Origin: Candidatus Competibacteraceae bacterium
Lineage (GTDB): Bacteria; Pseudomonadota; Gammaproteobacteria; Competibacterales; Competibacteraceae
Assembly: GCA_016713505.1 (NCBI GenBank)
Contig: JADJPA010000001.1
Span: 2,431,501-2,495,500 of the forward strand
DNA: 64,000 nt
Direction: 5' to 3'
This document shows, piece after piece, positions 16,085 to 24,665 of this stretch. The translations under genes and the position numbers were made by a program. The number at the start of each line of letters is the position of its first letter. Position 1 is the stretch's first letter. The notes beneath the pieces were generated by a model. The model did no database searches, had not been told where the DNA came from, and saw only the letters and a list, made by a program, of their open reading frames with translations.

Positions 16085-17533
16085 TTAAATCCCGGCCATA
16101 TTGATGTATTTGATGACCAGATAATCTTCGATGCCGTAGTGCGAACCCTCGCGGCCGATCCCCGATTGCTTGACGCCACCGAAGGGCGCGACCTCGTTGG
16201 AAATCAAGCCGGTGTTGACGCCGACCATGCCGTATTCGAGCCGCTCGGCCACCCGCCAGACCCGGCCCACATCGCGGGCGTAGAAATAACTGGCCAAACC
16301 GAATTCGGTGTCGTTAGCCATGGCCACTACCTCATCCTCGGTCTCGAAGCGAAACAGTGGCGCCAGCGGGCCGAAGGTCTCCTCGCGCGCCACCCGCATG
16401 TCGCGGGTCACGTCGGCCAGCACGGTCGGCTCGAAGAACGAACCACCCAAGGCGTGCCGCCTGCCCCCGGTCAATACGCGCGCGCCCCTGGCGGTGGCAT
16501 CACTGATGTGCTCTTCCACTTTTCGCACCGCCTTGTCGTCGATCAGCGGGCCGATGCGCACGCCCTCGGCGCTGCCGTCGCCGACGTTGAGCGTCTTGAC
16601 CGCCGCGACTAGTTTCTCGGCAAATGCGTCGTAGACCTTCGCCTGCGCGTACAGCCGGTTGGCGCAGACGCAGGTCTGGCCGGCATTGCGGTATTTTGAG
16701 ATCAAAGCGCCCTCGACCGCCGCGTCCAAATCGGCGTCGTCGAACACGATGAACGGCGCGTTGCCGCCGAGTTCCATCGACACTTTCTTGACGGTGGAGG
16801 CGGTCTGCGCCATCAGCACCCGGCCGATTTCGGTGGAGCCGGTGAAAGTCAGCTTGCGCACGCTGGGGTGGGTGCACAGTTCGGCGCCGATCTCGCCGGC
16901 CGAGCCGGTCACGACTGACAGCACGCCGGGTGGAATCCCGGCCCGTTCGGCCAGCGCGGCCAGCGCCAGCGCCGACAGCGGCGTTTGCGAGGCCGGTTTG
17001 ACCACCATGGTGCAGCCGGCGGCGAGCGCCGGCCCGGCCTTGCGGGCGATCATCGCCGCCGGAAAATTCCACGGGGTGATCGCCGCGCACACGCCGATCG
17101 GCTCCTTGATGACCACGATGCGCTGGCTGGCCACCGGCGCGGGGATGGTGTCGCCGTAAAGGCGCTTGCCTTCCTCGGCAAACCATTCGATGAACGAGCC
17201 GGCATAGGCGATTTCGCCGCGCGATTCGGCCAGCGGTTTGCCCTGCTCGGCGGTCATGAGCCGCGCCAGATCCTCTTGGTTGGCCATGATCAGCTCGAAC
17301 CATTGACGCAGCAGCGCCGCGCGTTCCTTGGCCGTTTTCGCCCGCCAGGCCGGCCAGGCCCGCGCGGCGGCTTCGATGGCCTCGCGCGTTTCCGCCGCTC
17401 CGAACTTGGGTACCGTCGCCAGCAACTCGCCGTTAGCCGGGTTGGTCACTTCGATCTTGGCCGCGCCGTCGCGCCATTGGCCGTCGATAAAGCAGTGCTG
17501 CCGCAGCAGCGAAGAGTCGGTCAGGTCGAGCAT
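16085..17533 (-). CDS. gabD: NAD(P)+-dependent succinate-semialdehyde dehydrogenase
   Basis: 482 residues from the ATG at 17533, the same length as E. coli GabD; longer in-frame starts would add unconserved residues. It oxidises succinate semialdehyde to succinate, the last step of GABA use. Motifs: ITPWNFPAAMIARKAGPALA, FTGSTEIGRVLM, catalytic Glu in MELGGNAPFIVFDDADLD, and catalytic Cys in NAGQTCVCANRL. The CxC there is like the redox-sensitive pair of SSADH enzymes. The C-terminal GGVKQSGIGREGS motif is present. No GABA transaminase is adjacent. It is divergent from the DUF349 gene over 228 bases. Confidence 0.93.
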   Translation of the reverse strand: MLDLTDSSLLRQHCFIDGQWRDGAAKIEVTNPANGELLATVPKFGAAETREAIEAAARAWPAWRAKTAKERAALLRQWFELIMANQEDLARLMTAEQGKPLAESRGEIAYAGSFIEWFAEEGKRLYGDTIPAPVASQRIVVIKEPIGVCAAITPWNFPAAMIARKAGPALAAGCTMVVKPASQTPLSALALAALAERAGIPPGVLSVVTGSAGEIGAELCTHPSVRKLTFTGSTEIGRVLMAQTASTVKKVSMELGGNAPFIVFDDADLDAAVEGALISKYRNAGQTCVCANRLYAQAKVYDAFAEKLVAAVKTLNVGDGSAEGVRIGPLIDDKAVRKVEEHISDATARGARVLTGGRRHALGGSFFEPTVLADVTRDMRVAREETFGPLAPLFRFETEDEVVAMANDTEFGLASYFYARDVGRVWRVAERLEYGMVGVNTGLISNEVAPFGGVKQSGIGREGSHYGIEDYLVIKYINMAGI

Positions 17534-17761
17534 TTCGGAGTCTCCAGATCGTGAGTCGGACGACACAAAGCATTGGACCATTGAACGGCCTGCAAACAGG
17601 CGGCGCGCGGTCGAAGGTGCCAGCACCGTAATACCCTCGCCAGCAAAGCTCCCGCAAGCGTGTGGCTATGATAAAGTAGCCGACGGAATTCCTGATTTGG
17701 CCGGACTGCCACAGTCCGCCGAACGAGCCTCACCCCTACCCAAAATCAGACCGATCATCCC

Positions 17762-20629
17762 ATGATCTTAAGCCGCTTCCTCAAGCCTAAGTGGCAACAC
17801 ACTGATTCCGCGACCCGGCAAAAAGCGCTGCGGGAATTGGATCAGGCTGATCCCAAATTAATCGAACTGGCCCGGCAAGATCTCGAACCGTCGGTCCGGC
17901 GCGCCGCGCTGGAGCGACTGGTCGATCTCGATGTCCTGCAAGGTAGCATCGACACCGATACCGATGAAGGCGTTCGCACGACCGCCCGGAGCCGTCACTG
18001 GGATTTGCTGGCCGGTAAGATCGACAACGGTCCGCCGCTCGCCGAGCGGCTCGAACGTTTTCGCCGCGATCCAAACCCCGAACTGCGAGACTTCCTGCTC
18101 CAGCAGGCCGCGGAGCCGGAACTGCGGCTGGCGGCGCTGGAGCGGATTGATTTGGAAGCGACGCTGGTCGAGATCACTTTGCAAAACCCCCATCAGGATC
18201 TGCGGATGGCCGCATTGGAACGAGTGCACGATCCCGTTTTACTCGATCGGGTCGTTCGCCAAAGCCGCAACCGCGACAAGCGGCTCTACCGACGCGCTCG
18301 GGAGCGCATGGATGCCCTGAATGCCGCACAGGCGCTCACCACCCAGCTGGAGCGGTTGTGCGCTGAAATGGAGCAGTTGTTGTGGGATGGTGAAAGTGGG
18401 TCCAACGCGGGCCGGTTTCCGAAGCTGGAGCAGGAATGGCGCCAGCATGAAGCGGTCGCGCCGGCCGAGCTGCGGGCACGCTACGCGGCAAGCCGCGCCC
18501 GCTTCCTGGCCGAACGCCAAGCCAGCGCCAGCCGCCGGAGCCAGCGGCTAGAGCTGATCGCCACGTTGGAGACCTTGCTGGATCGGCTGCGCCAGGAGTT
18601 GCAACTCACCACCGAGCTCACCGCCGCCATCCACCAGGCCACGCACGACGCACCGGCCGCCTGGAGCCAACTCGGCCCGGCGCACGATGCCGAGAGCCGC
18701 CGCCTGGACGGGCGATTCCAGCAACTGAGCCACGACATCCAGGAACGGGAGCGCAGCCTGCACCGGAACCAGGTTCGCGCCGAACGCCTGCGTGAGGTTT
18801 TAGGACAAGCCGAAGCCCTGCTGGAACAACCCAGCGAAGTACGCGAACTCGACTTAAAGCAGCTGCGGCAACGGTGGGACGGTCTGGAACGTCCCGAGTC
18901 CCGCGAGTTGGCCAGCCAACTGCAAAACCGGCTCGACGCTCTGTTCGACAAGCTGCGCGCCCGCCTGCAACGGCAAGTCCAACAGCGGGATCAGGAATGG
19001 CAGGAACTCCAGGATCTGGCCAGCCAGCTTGAGGTGGCGCTCGAAGAAGGCGAACTCCAACAAGCCACCCACCTGCAAGAGCAGACCCGCCAGCGGCTGA
19101 GGCACAACATCGGGCTGACCCGCGCGCAAATGGCCACCGTCGAGGAACGCTTGCAGCATTGTGCCGGCCGTATCGGCGAGCTGCGCGACTGGCGGCGTTG
19201 GGGGACCCATCAAGCCCGCGAACAACTCTGCATCGCCGCCGAAAAGTTGATCGGTCTGGAAGCCGAACCCACCGAGATCGCCCAACGCATCCAGCAAACC
19301 CGCGCGGCCTGGAAAGATTTGGATCACCACGAAGGCGCCGCGCCCAAAGTCCTCTGGAAACGCTTCAATGACGCCTGCGAACGCGCCTACGCCCCCTGTC
19401 AGGCCCATTTTGAGGCGCAGAGCCGCGAACGCCAGCACAACATGGAAAAGAAGCTGGCGCTGTGCGAGCAACTGGAACAGTTCGAAACCGCCACCGACTG
19501 GCAACAAGTAGACTGGCGCGAGGCCGACCGCTTGTGTCACCGCGCTCGGGAAAATTGGTTCAAACTGGGACCGGTCAACCGTTCCGACCGCAAGACTCTG
19601 GATCGCCGCTTCCAGCAAATCCTGCAACGGCTCGATGCGCGCCTCGGCGTCGAACGCGAGCGTGAAGTCACGCGCCGCCAGCAACTGATCCAACACATTC
19701 AGGCCATGATCGACAATCCCGACCTGCGCGCCGCCATCGAAGCCGCCAAGCGCGCCCAGGGCGAATGGCACCCGACCGTGCAAGCGTTTCCTCGTCAGGA
19801 ACAGGCGCTGTGGAAGGAATTTCGCGCCGCCTGCGACGCGGTGTTCGCCCGCCGCCAGCTCGAACAGCAGGCCGCCGACACCGAACGGCAAAGCAATCTG
19901 GCGCGCCGCCAAGAACTGTGCGAGGAAATTGAAGCGCTGGCCACCATCGACCACGACCAACTGGTGGCGGCCCAGGCCCGGTTGCAAGCCGCCCAGCACG
20001 AATGGGAAGCCATTGGAACCACCCCCAAATCCGAACAACGCGCGCTGAGCCAGCGCTTCGAAACCGCCATCCGGCAATTTACCCGCCACGAACGGTTTTT
20101 GCGCCAGACCGGCAGTCGAGAAACCTTCAAGCAACTGCACGCGCGGTCTCGGTTGTGCGCCCGTTTGGAACGGTTGCTCGCGCTGGCGCCGGTCGATGCC
20201 GGTATGCTCGAACAGGATCGCAAGAGTTGGGAGGGCTTACCGGCACTGCCGGAGGCATTGTTGGAACCGATCCAACAGCGCTTCGACGCCGCGATTCGGG
20301 CTCTGACCGACGCGCCGGAACAAGCGAGCTACTTGATTGCCCGCCTGGAACGGAATCTTGAACGCAAACAGATTTGGTGCATCTGCATGGAAATCGCGGC
20401 GGGCGTGGACTCACCGCCCGAATGCGCCCAACAGCGGATGCAGTATCAAGTCGCCCGGTTGTCCGCTTCACTGGCGAGCGCGGCCTCGAAAGGCGAGGGG
20501 CTCGATGATCCCCGACTGCTGCAAGAGCAGTGGTGTTGGGCCGGCGCGCTCCCCGCAGAACCCGAATCCGCGCTGGACGCCCGCTTTCTGCATGCCTTGC
20601 AGGCTTGGTGGCAACAGGAGGAGGTCTGA
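17762..20629 (+). CDS. Large DUF349 coiled-coil protein
   Basis: 955 residues. The first 190 or so look like HEAT-like helical repeats (RRAALERLVDLDVLQ, LRLAALERIDLEATL, LRMAALERVHDPVLL). The rest is long coiled coil with DUF349 repeats, each with a Trp-containing helix: RAAWKDLDHHEGAAPKVLWK with RFNDACERAYAP, ENWFKLGPVNRSDRKTLDRR, and GEWHPTVQAFPRQEQALWKE. No catalytic motif or membrane segment is seen. The function of DUF349 proteins is not established; a structural or scaffold role is only a guess. The stop is 34 bases before the EamA gene, so they may be co-transcribed. Confidence 0.85.
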   Translation: MILSRFLKPKWQHTDSATRQKALRELDQADPKLIELARQDLEPSVRRAALERLVDLDVLQGSIDTDTDEGVRTTARSRHWDLLAGKIDNGPPLAERLERFRRDPNPELRDFLLQQAAEPELRLAALERIDLEATLVEITLQNPHQDLRMAALERVHDPVLLDRVVRQSRNRDKRLYRRARERMDALNAAQALTTQLERLCAEMEQLLWDGESGSNAGRFPKLEQEWRQHEAVAPAELRARYAASRARFLAERQASASRRSQRLELIATLETLLDRLRQELQLTTELTAAIHQATHDAPAAWSQLGPAHDAESRRLDGRFQQLSHDIQERERSLHRNQVRAERLREVLGQAEALLEQPSEVRELDLKQLRQRWDGLERPESRELASQLQNRLDALFDKLRARLQRQVQQRDQEWQELQDLASQLEVALEEGELQQATHLQEQTRQRLRHNIGLTRAQMATVEERLQHCAGRIGELRDWRRWGTHQAREQLCIAAEKLIGLEAEPTEIAQRIQQTRAAWKDLDHHEGAAPKVLWKRFNDACERAYAPCQAHFEAQSRERQHNMEKKLALCEQLEQFETATDWQQVDWREADRLCHRARENWFKLGPVNRSDRKTLDRRFQQILQRLDARLGVEREREVTRRQQLIQHIQAMIDNPDLRAAIEAAKRAQGEWHPTVQAFPRQEQALWKEFRAACDAVFARRQLEQQAADTERQSNLARRQELCEEIEALATIDHDQLVAAQARLQAAQHEWEAIGTTPKSEQRALSQRFETAIRQFTRHERFLRQTGSRETFKQLHARSRLCARLERLLALAPVDAGMLEQDRKSWEGLPALPEALLEPIQQRFDAAIRALTDAPEQASYLIARLERNLERKQIWCICMEIAAGVDSPPECAQQRMQYQVARLSASLASAASKGEGLDDPRLLQEQWCWAGALPAEPESALDARFLHALQAWWQQEEV

Positions 20630-20663
20630 AAGCACTTGATCGCGCCGCCGACCCGCGACCGGC

Positions 20664-21533
20664 ATGAAGCCCGGCGATCTGCTGCTGGTGCTGTTGGCCA
20701 ACACCGCATGGGCTTTCAATTTTATCGTCGGCAAAGCCGGCGTCAGCCACTTTCAACCGTTTCTGTTCACCAGCTTGCGCTTTGCCGTCCTGCTGCTGGT
20801 GCTGCTGCCGTTCCTGCGCTGGCTGCCGGGCCGGATGGGCGGGGTGCTGGGCATCGCCCTGGTTCAGGGCGTGATTCATTTCAGCTTGATTTTCGCCGGC
20901 CTCAAAGCCAGCGGTGATATCGCGTCGGTCGCCATCGCCAGTCAGTTGTATGTGCCCTTTTCCACCTTGCTGGCGGTCGTATTCCTGGGCGAGCGGCTCG
21001 GTCGGCGTCGGCTGTTCGGCATGGCGTCGGCGTTCGGCGGTGTTTTGGTGATCGGATTGGACCCGCTGGTCTTCAATCACCTCGACGCTCTGCTGCTGAT
21101 TACCGCCGGCGCGCTGGCGATGGCGGTCGCCACGATTCAGATGCGCCGCTTGCAAGGCGTCGGCGTGTTCGCCCTGCAAGGCTGGATCGCGCTGTGCGCC
21201 ACGCCGGCGTTGGCAGCGCTGTCCCTGCTGTTTGAAGACGGCCAATGGGCGGCCGTGCGTTCCGCAACGCTGCGGGAATTGGCGACGCCCGTCTATTCCG
21301 CCCTGGCCGCTTCCCTGATCGGCCACGGCATCGTCTACTTCCTACTCGGCCGTTATCCGGTCGGCGTGGTCACGCCTCTGCTGTTGCTGTCGCCGGTGCT
21401 GGCGGTCGCCTTCGGCGTGCTGCTGTGGGGCGACGTATTGACCTGGAAGCTGATCCTCGGCGGGATATTGACCTTGGCGGGAATCGCCATCATTACCGTA
21501 CCGGCGCCACATCGCGCCGCGCCGTCCGGCTGA
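20664..21533 (+). CDS. EamA-family (DMT superfamily) transporter
   Basis: 289 residues with about ten membrane segments in two EamA halves, roughly residues 4-135 and 145-280. The typical end of half one is FLGERLGRRRLFGMASAFGG, and of half two LLWGDVLTWKLILGGILTLAG. The N-terminus (LLLVLLANTAWAFNFIVGKA) is also typical. Members export metabolites or amino acids; the substrate cannot be told from sequence. It follows the DUF349 gene closely with a weak ribosome site and is convergent with the phosphoribulokinase gene. Confidence 0.88.
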   Translation: MKPGDLLLVLLANTAWAFNFIVGKAGVSHFQPFLFTSLRFAVLLLVLLPFLRWLPGRMGGVLGIALVQGVIHFSLIFAGLKASGDIASVAIASQLYVPFSTLLAVVFLGERLGRRRLFGMASAFGGVLVIGLDPLVFNHLDALLLITAGALAMAVATIQMRRLQGVGVFALQGWIALCATPALAALSLLFEDGQWAAVRSATLRELATPVYSALAASLIGHGIVYFLLGRYPVGVVTPLLLLSPVLAVAFGVLLWGDVLTWKLILGGILTLAGIAIITVPAPHRAAPSG

Positions 21534-21554
21534 CAGGATGATAGCGCCGTAATG

Positions 21555-22424
21555 TCACAATTCCCGCCGGACCAGCCGTTCGATCAGCGGCTGCAAGATG
21601 ATTTCCATGGCGAAGCCCATCTTGCCGCCCGGCACCACAATGGTGTTGCGGCGAGACATAAACGAATCGTGGATCATGTGCAATAAATTGACAAAATCCG
21701 GTTGCGTCTTGCGGGTGTCCGTGAAACGGATCACCACGAAGCTTTCATCCAGGGTCGGGATGTCGCGCGCCATGAAGGGGTTGGAGGTATCCACCGTCGG
21801 CACCCGCTGGAAATTGATGTCGGTGCAGGAAAATTGCGGCACGATGTAATGGGTGTAATCGTACATCCGCCGCAGGATGGTGTCGGTGACCGCCTCCGCG
21901 CTGTAGCCGCGCTCGGCGGTATCGCGGTGAACTTTTTGAATCCATTCCAGATTGACGATCGGCACCACCCCGATCAATAAATCGACATAGCGGGCGACGT
22001 TGACCTTATCGGTTACCACTCCGCCGTGCAAACCCTCATAAAACAGCAAATCGGTTTCCGCCGGCAACTGCGCCCACGGCGTGAAGGTACCGGGCTGCTG
22101 GCCGAAACGGTGGGCTTCTTCCCAATCGTGCAGGTAACTGCGCCGCAATCCAGTGCCGTGTTCGCCGTATTCCATAAACAAGGACTCCAGGCGGTCGAAC
22201 AGGTTGCCTTCGGGGCCGAAGTGGCTGAGATTGCGGCCTTCCAAATGCGCCTGCTCGATCTGGCGCTGCATTTCCAATCGGTCGTAACGGTGAAAGCTGT
22301 CGCCCTCCACAATCGCGGCGTTGATGCCATCCCGCCAGAAAATATGCTCCACCGCCACCCGAACCGTCGAGGTGCCGGCTCCGGACGAGCCGGTAATCGC
22401 AATGATCGGATGCTGTTTCGACAT
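21555..22424 (-). CDS. prk: Phosphoribulokinase
   Basis: 289 residues, the proteobacterial class I size. The P-loop is ITGSSGAGTSTVRVA, followed by EGDSFHRYDRLEMQ, the long conserved block LLFYEGLHGG with VPIVNLEWIQKVHRDTAERGYS, and QRVPTVDTSNPFMARDIPTLDESFV. The enzyme phosphorylates ribulose 5-phosphate to ribulose 1,5-bisphosphate, the Calvin cycle acceptor. It resembles both CbbP and the E. coli PrkB paralogue, and I cannot choose between them without an alignment. No RuBisCO or other cbb gene is nearby, so a role in CO2 fixation is unproven from this window. Confidence 0.9.
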   Translation of the reverse strand: MSKQHPIIAITGSSGAGTSTVRVAVEHIFWRDGINAAIVEGDSFHRYDRLEMQRQIEQAHLEGRNLSHFGPEGNLFDRLESLFMEYGEHGTGLRRSYLHDWEEAHRFGQQPGTFTPWAQLPAETDLLFYEGLHGGVVTDKVNVARYVDLLIGVVPIVNLEWIQKVHRDTAERGYSAEAVTDTILRRMYDYTHYIVPQFSCTDINFQRVPTVDTSNPFMARDIPTLDESFVVIRFTDTRKTQPDFVNLLHMIHDSFMSRRNTIVVPGGKMGFAMEIILQPLIERLVRREL

Positions 22425-22632
22425 GACCGTTCCAGGCGGTGGGCTTCAGGTAGACAGCATTATAGCGGGATTGATATTGCAGTGCAGCAAAACGGTGCTT
22501 AGGGGCGCGGATCAGGCGGCAGGCAAAGCCACCTAACACTTTTTTCTAAAAAATTTCTCTCACTTTTGAATGAGTTAATGGACCGCAGGTCATAGAGGGT
22601 AGATCGGACTGATATTGCAGCGAGGGAAAATC

Positions 22633-22794
22633 ATGAACCCAGAATCTTCGGGCAATAAGATTCCTGATCCGTTCGAGACAAAGGATTTTGGCATTTTGTA
22701 TCCGGTCGGATTCTTGGTGGCCGCTTTTCCAAAACAAGAAAGCGCGCGGCAAGTCCAGCAAAAACTAGTGGCCCGGCAGGTCGAGCAAGAATGA
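22633..22794 (+). CDS. Hypothetical 53-residue protein
   Basis: ATG at 22633 with a GAGGG ribosome site 7 bases before it, and a TGA at 22792-22794. The peptide has a segment YPVGFLVAAFPKQESARQVQ that looks like the first strand and helix of small alpha-beta stress or regulatory domains ('VAAFxxxExA'). It may be a short real gene or the surviving front of a longer one. An 11-base direct repeat (TGATATTGCAG at 22472-22482 and 22610-22620) precedes it. I do not recognise a named family. Confidence 0.4.
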   Translation: MNPESSGNKIPDPFETKDFGILYPVGFLVAAFPKQESARQVQQKLVARQVEQE

Positions 22795-22844
22795 GCGGTC
22801 AGCTCTCTCCGCCGCCATACCGTTTGGATGCGTCAAAAATCTGG

Positions 22845-23168
22845 TCAGCGGCCAGCCGACACCAAAAGGTGCCGCAGTTGATAGCGATAGATGAAACCCG
22901 GCAAGGCGGCGACCGCGAACAGGCACAAGGTCACCGTATAAAACTCCCAATCCTGCGCCTGATGGTTGCCGGTGACCTTATATTCGAAACCGAAGCCCAT
23001 AGCCACCAGCAATCCGTACAGAACTCCCCATTCGACTAGTCGCAGCCAGAAGGGCTTGAGTCGTTCCGGCCGCAAGAAAACAAACAACCAGCGTTCGCTC
23101 AGCAAAGGCAGATTGGCCGCGAGCGCGGCCAACACCAGCCATAGACCGATAACGAGGTTCTGAGACAC
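22845..23168 (-). CDS. DUF2818 inner-membrane protein
   Basis: 107 residues from a GTG at 23168 (MSQNLVIGLW), the start that matches the family; a TTG at 23183, directly after the nuoN stop, would add five residues. It has about three membrane helices and the DUF2818 pattern: LVLAALAANLPLLSERWL, WEFYTVTLCLFAVAALPGFIYRYQLRH. The gene commonly sits after nuoN in proteobacteria and is probably part of the nuo transcript. Its function is unknown; a link to complex I is inferred from position. Confidence 0.85.
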   Translation of the reverse strand: MSQNLVIGLWLVLAALAANLPLLSERWLFVFLRPERLKPFWLRLVEWGVLYGLLVAMGFGFEYKVTGNHQAQDWEFYTVTLCLFAVAALPGFIYRYQLRHLLVSAGR

Positions 23169-23183
23169 CGCGTTGCTTACCAA

Positions 23184-24623
23184 TCAGCTCAACAATGCCG
23201 CAGTGCACCACGTCATCAGCGCGGTGGGATACAAGCCCAACACGATCAATAACAACCCGTTGGCGCTGATCGCGACTTTGACATCCTGGCTGATTTCAAT
23301 GGATTCGCTTTGTTCGGATTTGTCGAAATACATGCATTTGACCACCCGCAGATAGTAAAACGCACCGATGACCGAGAACAGCACCCCGACCAGGGCCAAC
23401 CAAACCAGACCGATTTCGACGACGGACTGCAAGACCACCCACTTGGCGTAAAAACCGGCCATGAACGGAATGCCGGCCATCGACATCATCACCGCCAGCA
23501 TCAGGAAAGCCAGCCAGGGGCTACGATCGTTCAAACCGTTGAAGTCGCTGATCTGCTCGGCCTCGAAGCCTGCCCGACTCAGCAAAATCACCATGCCGAA
23601 AGCGCCGGCCGCCATCAGCACGTAGATGATGGCGTAGAACATCGCCGCCGCGTAGCCTTCCGGCGTCCCGGCCAAAATGCCGAGCAGCAGGAAACCGACG
23701 TGAGAAATCGTCGAATAAGCGAGCATTCGCTTGATGTTGGTCTGGGCCACCGCGACCACATTGCCGACCGCCATCGACAGCACCGATAAAATGATCAGCA
23801 TTTGCTGCCAGTCGCCTTGCAGGTTGCCCAGCCCGTCCACCAGCACTCGCATTATCAAGGCAAAAGCCGCCAGCTTGGGCGCGGAACCGATGTACAAAGT
23901 GACCGGGGTCGGCGCGCCTTGGTAGACATCGGGCAGCCACATGTGAAACGGCACGGCACCCAGCTTGAACGCCAGCCCGACCACCAGGAACACCAAGCCG
24001 AATACCAGCACCAGATTGTCCCGACCCTGCTTGGCGACCGCATCGGCGATCACCTGAAGATCCACGCTGCCGGTCGCCCCATAGACCATCGAAATACCGT
24101 ACAGCAACATGCCGGAGGCGAGCGATCCCAGCACGAAATACTTCATGGCGGCCTCGGAAGCCACCGGCGAATCCCGGTCGATCGCCACCAGCGCATACAG
24201 CGACAGCGACAACAATTCCAGACCCAGGTACACGCTGAGCAGGCTGTGGGCCGACACCATGATCATCATGCCCAACACGCCAAACAGCCCCAACACGTAG
24301 TATTCACCCTTGAACAGATCGCGTTGCCGCAAATAGTCGCGCGAGTACAGAAAGGCCACGGCGGACGCCACACAGATGAAAAATTTGAGCAGATCGCCCA
24401 TCGCGTCCTTGATGTAATGGCCGAACATGGTGATCGTCGGCGCGTGCGCGTACGTCAACAAGGTCAGCACGGCCGCTCCCAGCAGGGTCAATTGCGCCAA
24501 CCCGTAAGTGATATGCCGCTGCCGCTGTTCCAGAAACACGTCGATGACCAAGACCGCGCAGGTCATGAGCAATACGAACAGTTCCGGCACGACCGGCGTG
24601 AAATCAGGAGCGACGAAGTTCAT
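23184..24623 (-). CDS. nuoN: NADH-quinone oxidoreductase subunit N
   Basis: 479 residues, about 14 membrane helices. One of three antiporter-like proton-pumping subunits of complex I. The conserved segments are KYFVLGSLASGMLLYGISM, FKLGAVPFHMWLPDVYQGAP (with the lysine and proline helix break) and KRMLAYSTISHVGFLLLGIL. It is the last nuo gene, 42 bases after nuoM, and is followed directly by the DUF2818 gene. Confidence 0.95.
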   Translation of the reverse strand: MNFVAPDFTPVVPELFVLLMTCAVLVIDVFLEQRQRHITYGLAQLTLLGAAVLTLLTYAHAPTITMFGHYIKDAMGDLLKFFICVASAVAFLYSRDYLRQRDLFKGEYYVLGLFGVLGMMIMVSAHSLLSVYLGLELLSLSLYALVAIDRDSPVASEAAMKYFVLGSLASGMLLYGISMVYGATGSVDLQVIADAVAKQGRDNLVLVFGLVFLVVGLAFKLGAVPFHMWLPDVYQGAPTPVTLYIGSAPKLAAFALIMRVLVDGLGNLQGDWQQMLIILSVLSMAVGNVVAVAQTNIKRMLAYSTISHVGFLLLGILAGTPEGYAAAMFYAIIYVLMAAGAFGMVILLSRAGFEAEQISDFNGLNDRSPWLAFLMLAVMMSMAGIPFMAGFYAKWVVLQSVVEIGLVWLALVGVLFSVIGAFYYLRVVKCMYFDKSEQSESIEISQDVKVAISANGLLLIVLGLYPTALMTWCTAALLS

Positions 24624-24665
24624 GGGGTTTCCCTATTGTCTGGTTCGTCTCGGCGTCGGAGCTCT

